Source: Lentzea alba (GTDB taxonomy: Bacteria; Actinomycetota; Actinomycetes; Mycobacteriales; Pseudonocardiaceae). Taken from it: a stretch of 64,000 nt of DNA. The DNA is taken from the NCBI RefSeq assembly GCF_011067745.1, contig NZ_JAAMPJ010000015.1, forward strand, positions 28,271 through 92,270. The letters are read 5' to 3'. Under the pieces are notes generated by a model. It had not been told where the DNA came from and made no database searches. It worked only from the letters and a program-made list of their open reading frames with translations. Every line of letters begins with the position of its first letter. Position 1 is the first letter of the stretch. The position numbers and the translations under genes are program-made. Shown here in pieces: positions 59,972 to 64,000 of this stretch.

Positions 59972-62960
59972 CTAGTTTCTGGAAGAACCCGTTCTCCTTC
60001 GGGAGTTTGCGATCTTTTCCTGAAGCTCCGCGGTTTTGGTGCTCGCAGATCGTGGTAGGTGGTGAGTGCTTGTTGCCAGTGCTGTGTGGCCTTGTCGTGC
60101 TCGCCCTGCCGCTCGTGGACGTCGCCGAGGCCGGCGTGTGCGCGGGCTTGTTCGTATCGTGCGCCCAGGTTGGTGGCGGAGGCGAGCGCGTCGAGATGGT
60201 GCTGACGGATAACTTCGGCAGGTGCTCCTGCGGCAGCGTGGGTCTCGGCCAACCCGTTCAGCGCCATGGCTTCCAGTTGCGTGCCGGAGAAGTCGCGAGC
60301 GGCGGCCAGCGCCTGGCGATGGTGCTGTAGCGCGCTTTCGTAATCGCCCAGGCGGAGGTGGATCGTGCCGAGGCGGTACATGGTCTGCACCTCGAGCACG
60401 GGGAAACGCGAGCATCGGGCGATGTCCAGCGCTCGGTGGGCGCAGTCGAGTGCGTCGCGATACCGGCCGATGTCGCGGTATGCCCCGGCGAGGGCGTAGG
60501 AGGTCTTGAACCGGCCAGGTGGGTAGTCGTGGCCATCGGCGATGGCGAAGGCCCGTTGCAGGTGCGGCAGCGCGCGCTCGGGCTGAGCCTGGCGCAGGTG
60601 TAGCTGGCCGAGGGTGGTCAGCGGCCATTGGGCCATCAGCCGCTGATCATGTTCGAGGAACAGGCCGGCCGACCGGCTCAGGTGCCGGATCCCGTCCTCC
60701 GCCCGGCCCGCGAATCCGCACAGCGCGCCGAGATGGTTCAGCGTGGTCGCCTGGTAGATCGGCGCACCAGCCTTCTCGTGCAGGGCGAGGGATTCCTCGA
60801 AGCACTGTTCTGCCTCGCTCAGTCGGTGCGCACAGAGGTGCACCAGGCCAAAAGTGCGCAGCGCGATCCCCTCGGCGACGAGATCGCCGTGCTCGCGCGC
60901 GGTGTCGAGCGCTTTGCCTTGCAGTTGCTTGGCTTCGTCGAGGTACATGCCGACGTCGAAGTACCACGACAGCACCCTGGCCAGGCTGGTGGTGCGGGCC
61001 GGCAGATCCTGCGCGGCGGCCTCGGCGGCGCGCACCAGGTTGGCGCGCTCGGCGTCGAGCCATCGCAGCGCGGAGTCGTAGGTGGACAGGTCCGGCGCAG
61101 CGGTGACCGGCGGACCGACCTCATTGATCTCGTTCGGCGCGATGAACCGCACAGCCTGTGCCGTGGTGCGCAGGTAGTAGTCGAGCAGCCGCGCGAGTGC
61201 GGCGGTGCGCTCGGCCGGTGTGTCGGTGGTGTTGGCGAGTTCGGCGGCGTAGGTCGCGAGGAGATCGTGCAGCACGTAACGCCGGTCGGCGGTCTCGTCG
61301 ACGAGATTGGCTCGTTTCAACGTGTCCAGCAGACGCCGGGTGGTCCGCAGGTCGCCACCCCCGGTGAGCGCGGTGAGGCCGTAGACGTCGATGTCGCGTC
61401 CGGGGTGGACGCCGAACAGGCGGAACAGACGCGCTGCCTCGGGGGCGAGGCCGCGGCAGGAGGAGTAGAACACCGCGCGCACCGAGGTGTCCGGATCGTC
61501 GCCGCTGTCGAGCAGGTCGAGCCGTGCCTGTTCGTCGGCGAGTTCGGCGACGAGTGCGGCGAGGTCGTGCGGGTGCTCGCGGATCCGTTCGGCTGCGAGA
61601 CGCAGAGCGAGCGGCAGGCGGGCGCACCGTTCGATCAGCTGCTCGGTGGCCTCGGGCTCGGTACCGCAGCGGTCGCCGAGCAGTTCGGTGATCAGACGGT
61701 GGGCTTCGCCGGTGGACATACGGTCGAGGTGCACGCGCTGGGCGCCCTCGCGGGCCACGAGCCCGCCGAGCGAGTCCCGGCTGGTGACCACGACGAGGCA
61801 GCCGGACGAGCCGGGCAGCAGCGGACGCACCTGAGCGGCGGAGCGGGCGTTGTCCAGCAGGATCAGCAGCTTCTTCCGGTCGACCGCCGTCCGGAATCGC
61901 GCCGCGCGTTCGGTCGGGTCCTGTGGAATGGCGGCGCCGTCCACCTCGAAGGCACGCAGAAGGCGGCGAGTGCGTCCTGCGGCGACAGAGGCGGGTCGGG
62001 ACCGTATCCGCGCAGGTCGACATACAGCTGGCCATCGGGGAACCGGTCCTTGACGCGGTGTGCCCACCGCACTGTCATGGCCGTCTTCCCCACGCCGGCG
62101 GTACCCACGACGACCACTATCGGCGCCTTGCCCAGCAGCTCGTCCAGGCGAGCGAGCCCGGCTTCGCGCCCGACGAACCCGGATGTGTCGTGCGGTATCT
62201 GGGCCGGCACGGCGCGAGCAAGTGGTGACGTGCCGAGCTCGACAGGTTCGCCGTGCAGGATCCGGACTTCGAGGGCCCGCAACTCCGCTCCGGGATCGAG
62301 ACCGAGTTCTTCGGCCAGAACGTCTCTTGCACGGCGATAGACCGTCATGGCCTCGGCTTGCCTGCCGCCCTGGTATAGCGCAGTCATCAGCAGACAGTGC
62401 AACCGTTCCCGCAGCGGATGCCGGTGCACGAGCTCGGTCAGTTCGCCGGTGATCTCGCCGTGCCTGCCGCAGCGCAGCTCCGCGGCGTAGAGGTCCTCGA
62501 TCGCCACAAGCCTGCGCTCGGACAGCCGGTGGACCTCTCCGACCAACTCGGGCACGTCCAGGCCTTGGTACGGCGTGCCGCGCCACAGTTCCAGCGCCTG
62601 GCGGATCAGCTCCGCGCCCCGCCGTGGATCGGCTCCGTTCGCTTCGTCGAGGAGAGCGTCGAACCGGCGGGCGTCGAGATCATCAGGACGTACCCGCAGG
62701 CAGTAACCGTCCGGGCCGAACGACAGTCGTTCGGGATCGTCGAGCGCCGCCCGCAACCGGTGCACATGGACCTGGAGGCGCTGCACGCTGCCGTCGCCCG
62801 CCCTTTCACCCCAGAGCGCGTCGATGAGGACATCAGTGGGCACCGGTTCGTTCGCGCGCGCCAGCAGCACGGCCAGCAGGCTCCTGCGCAGCGCACCGGA
62901 GATCGTGACGACGTCGCCACCGCGGTACATCCGCAGCGGGCCCAACACGTCGAACCGCAT
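59972..62960 (-). pseudogene. AfsR-like regulator (SARP, BTAD, NB-ARC, TPR) with frameshift
   Basis: From ATG 62960 the product has a SARP winged helix (MRFDVLGPLRMYRGGDVVTI), BTAD, and NB-ARC with P-loop VVVVGTAGVGKTAMTVRWAH. Near 61958-61966 one base is missing: the frame changes and continues as LLRAFEVDGAAIPQDPTERA, LLILLDNARSAAQVRPLLPG, then winged helix and TPRs (ESALQHHRQALAAARDFSGT). Near 60045 a further shift would give the short end TKTAELQEKIANS with stop at 59972; without it the frame runs to 59716. All domains are otherwise well kept, so recent decay or a read error are both possible. The region 59753-59971 shows nothing else. Confidence 0.7.
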
Positions 62961-63096
62961 CCCACCGCCATCTTCTCCCCAGAGGCGTCCAGCTCGGCAG
63001 GACCCAGCCTAGAGGAAACGGCGGTGCAAGCACCGGGTAAGCACGGCAGCGCAGCCTGATGCCCAGTCCCGACAGACGCAAGGGGAGAGGGTGCAC

Positions 63097-63906
63097 ATGT
63101 CGCTCGAGAGCCACGACACCACATCGAAGTACCTGCTGGACACTGGCTCCGAACTGGGCCGCGCGCAGATGGACCACCTAGAACAGCTACTGGATCCGAT
63201 CAGCACAGCGTGCCTCGACGAGATCGGGGCCGGCCCTGGCTGGCGATGCCTGGATCTGGGCGCGGGCGGGGGCTCGATCACCCGCTGGCTCGCCGAGCGC
63301 ACCGGCTCCACGGGCACGATCGTCTCCGTGGATCTGGACACCGCCTACCTCGTGGAGCGGCCGGGCATCGAGGTGCACCAGCACGACATCAACGAGGGCC
63401 TGCCGGTGGACGGACCGTTCCAGCTCATCCACACCCGCCTGCTGCTCATGCACCTACCGCGCCGCGTGGAGATCCTCAAGACCCTGGTCGACGCGCTCGC
63501 ACCCGGCGGCTGGCTGGTGGTCGGCGAGTTCAGCGACCGCCCACTGCGAGTGCTAACCGCGCCAGGCGACGGCGACGAGCAGGTGCACGACCACGTGCTG
63601 GACGTGGGACACAACACCGTGGCGCGCGCTGCGGGTGTCTCCTTCACCTGGGCGCACGAGGTCGACCGGCACATGGCCGAGGCCGGACTGACGAACCGCC
63701 ACAGCCTGGCGCACGCGCGGACCACAGCGGGCGGCACCACCGCCTGCCTGCTCAACCTCAACTACGTACGGCAGCTCGAGACACCGTTGCTGCACGCCGG
63801 GATCACCACCGAGGAGCTGGGGCGGTTCCGCGACCTGATGCTCGACCCGCGGTTCCGCGCCTGGTCGTATCAGTTCGTCTGCACCTGGGGCCAAAAGCCC
63901 GTCTGA
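63097..63906 (+). CDS. Class I SAM-dependent methyltransferase
   Basis: 269 aa. Motif I CLDLGAGGGSITRWLAER, then GTIVSVDLDTAYL, the HDINEGLPVDGPFQLIHTRL segment and LVDALAPGGWLVVGEFSDR. The C-terminal part has a helical cap (EVDRHMAEAGLTNRHSLAHA). ATG 63097 lies six bases after GGGGAGAGG. Divergent from the AfsR-like gene, so it may be its target; substrate unknown. The last 94 bases of the window show no gene. Confidence 0.87.
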   Translation: MSLESHDTTSKYLLDTGSELGRAQMDHLEQLLDPISTACLDEIGAGPGWRCLDLGAGGGSITRWLAERTGSTGTIVSVDLDTAYLVERPGIEVHQHDINEGLPVDGPFQLIHTRLLLMHLPRRVEILKTLVDALAPGGWLVVGEFSDRPLRVLTAPGDGDEQVHDHVLDVGHNTVARAAGVSFTWAHEVDRHMAEAGLTNRHSLAHARTTAGGTTACLLNLNYVRQLETPLLHAGITTEELGRFRDLMLDPRFRAWSYQFVCTWGQKPV

Positions 63907-64000
63907 GCGGGTCCCTCCGAACGACCGTGGTGCCGGGCGGCAAAGCGCCCCGCCACCCGCTCGTTTAAACACAACAAGCCTGACGCGGGCCGGTGGGGCT

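Noticed and set aside
63935..63950. Short hairpin after the last methyltransferase
   Set aside because: Only a 5-bp stem; too weak to call a terminator.

Overview
The window is about 70 percent G+C. GTG/TTG starts with purine-rich ribosome sites, SARP/AfsR-type regulators, Tat/Sec-exported enzymes, CBM2/CBM13 lectin modules and a CebR-type operator all point to a filamentous actinomycete. Pseudonocardiaceae (Lentzea, Saccharothrix or Lechevalieria-like) is my inference; no marker gene proves the genus. No rRNA, tRNA or CRISPR array was seen.

Layout. 0.2-6.2 kb: a four-gene exported molybdenum aldehyde oxidoreductase operon of the PaoABC-PaoD type, with a convergent XRE regulator. 6.5-10.4 kb: an epoxide-hydrolase-like plus phytoene-desaturase-like pair, then a secreted GH12 endoglucanase with its own terminator. 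10.5-11 kb: a chimeric dead transposase. 11.1-15.1 kb: a leftward LysR - tartrate/malate dehydrogenase - sarcosine/N-methyltryptophan-oxidase-like - HAD dehalogenase-like group. 15.7-29 kb: an accessory stretch holding a frameshifted HEAT protein, a membrane protein with a TIR/SLOG-like domain, a broken IS3, a MerR-VOC regulator with a classic 19-bp-spacer promoter, a DoxX-like protein, a lone tyrosine recombinase, an IS21 stub, a methyltransferase, several decayed genes, a CebR-box-controlled sugar dehydrogenase and a secreted CE1 esterase with CBM2. 29.3-33.9 kb: a scrapyard of truncated genes (TadC-like, LysR, TPR, ISL3 and integrase-type transposases) around an intact carboxylesterase/TetR pair.

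33.9-53.2 kb is the most interesting part. It holds two paralogous membrane-anchored pseudokinases (HRD replaced by HGG) and a leftward chain of sensor kinase, FnIII protein, MoxR ATPase, DUF58 protein and a transglutaminase-like protein lacking its catalytic Cys and His. Two paralogous response regulators and three short SARP-type regulators (one fused to a LuxR helix-turn-helix) follow. Rightward from 48.2 kb are a secreted Pro/Lys-rich coiled-coil protein, a small acidic membrane protein, a 1151-residue signal-peptide-bearing repeat protein ending in a putative PD-(D/E)XK nuclease toxin domain, and an overlapping small gene placed like an immunity gene. I read this as a candidate envelope-linked, signal-regulated polymorphic toxin system. 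That grouping is inference.

53.3-64 kb: a small hypothetical gene, a BspA-type LRR lipoprotein or anchored protein, an odd LuxR-HTH/ricin-lectin chimera, a large LuxR-type ATPase regulator, a deleted integrase-type transposase, a frameshifted AfsR-like regulator and a methyltransferase. The same transposase 3' tail occurs six times between 30 and 60 kb, mostly at gene borders, and probably seeded rearrangement of this region.
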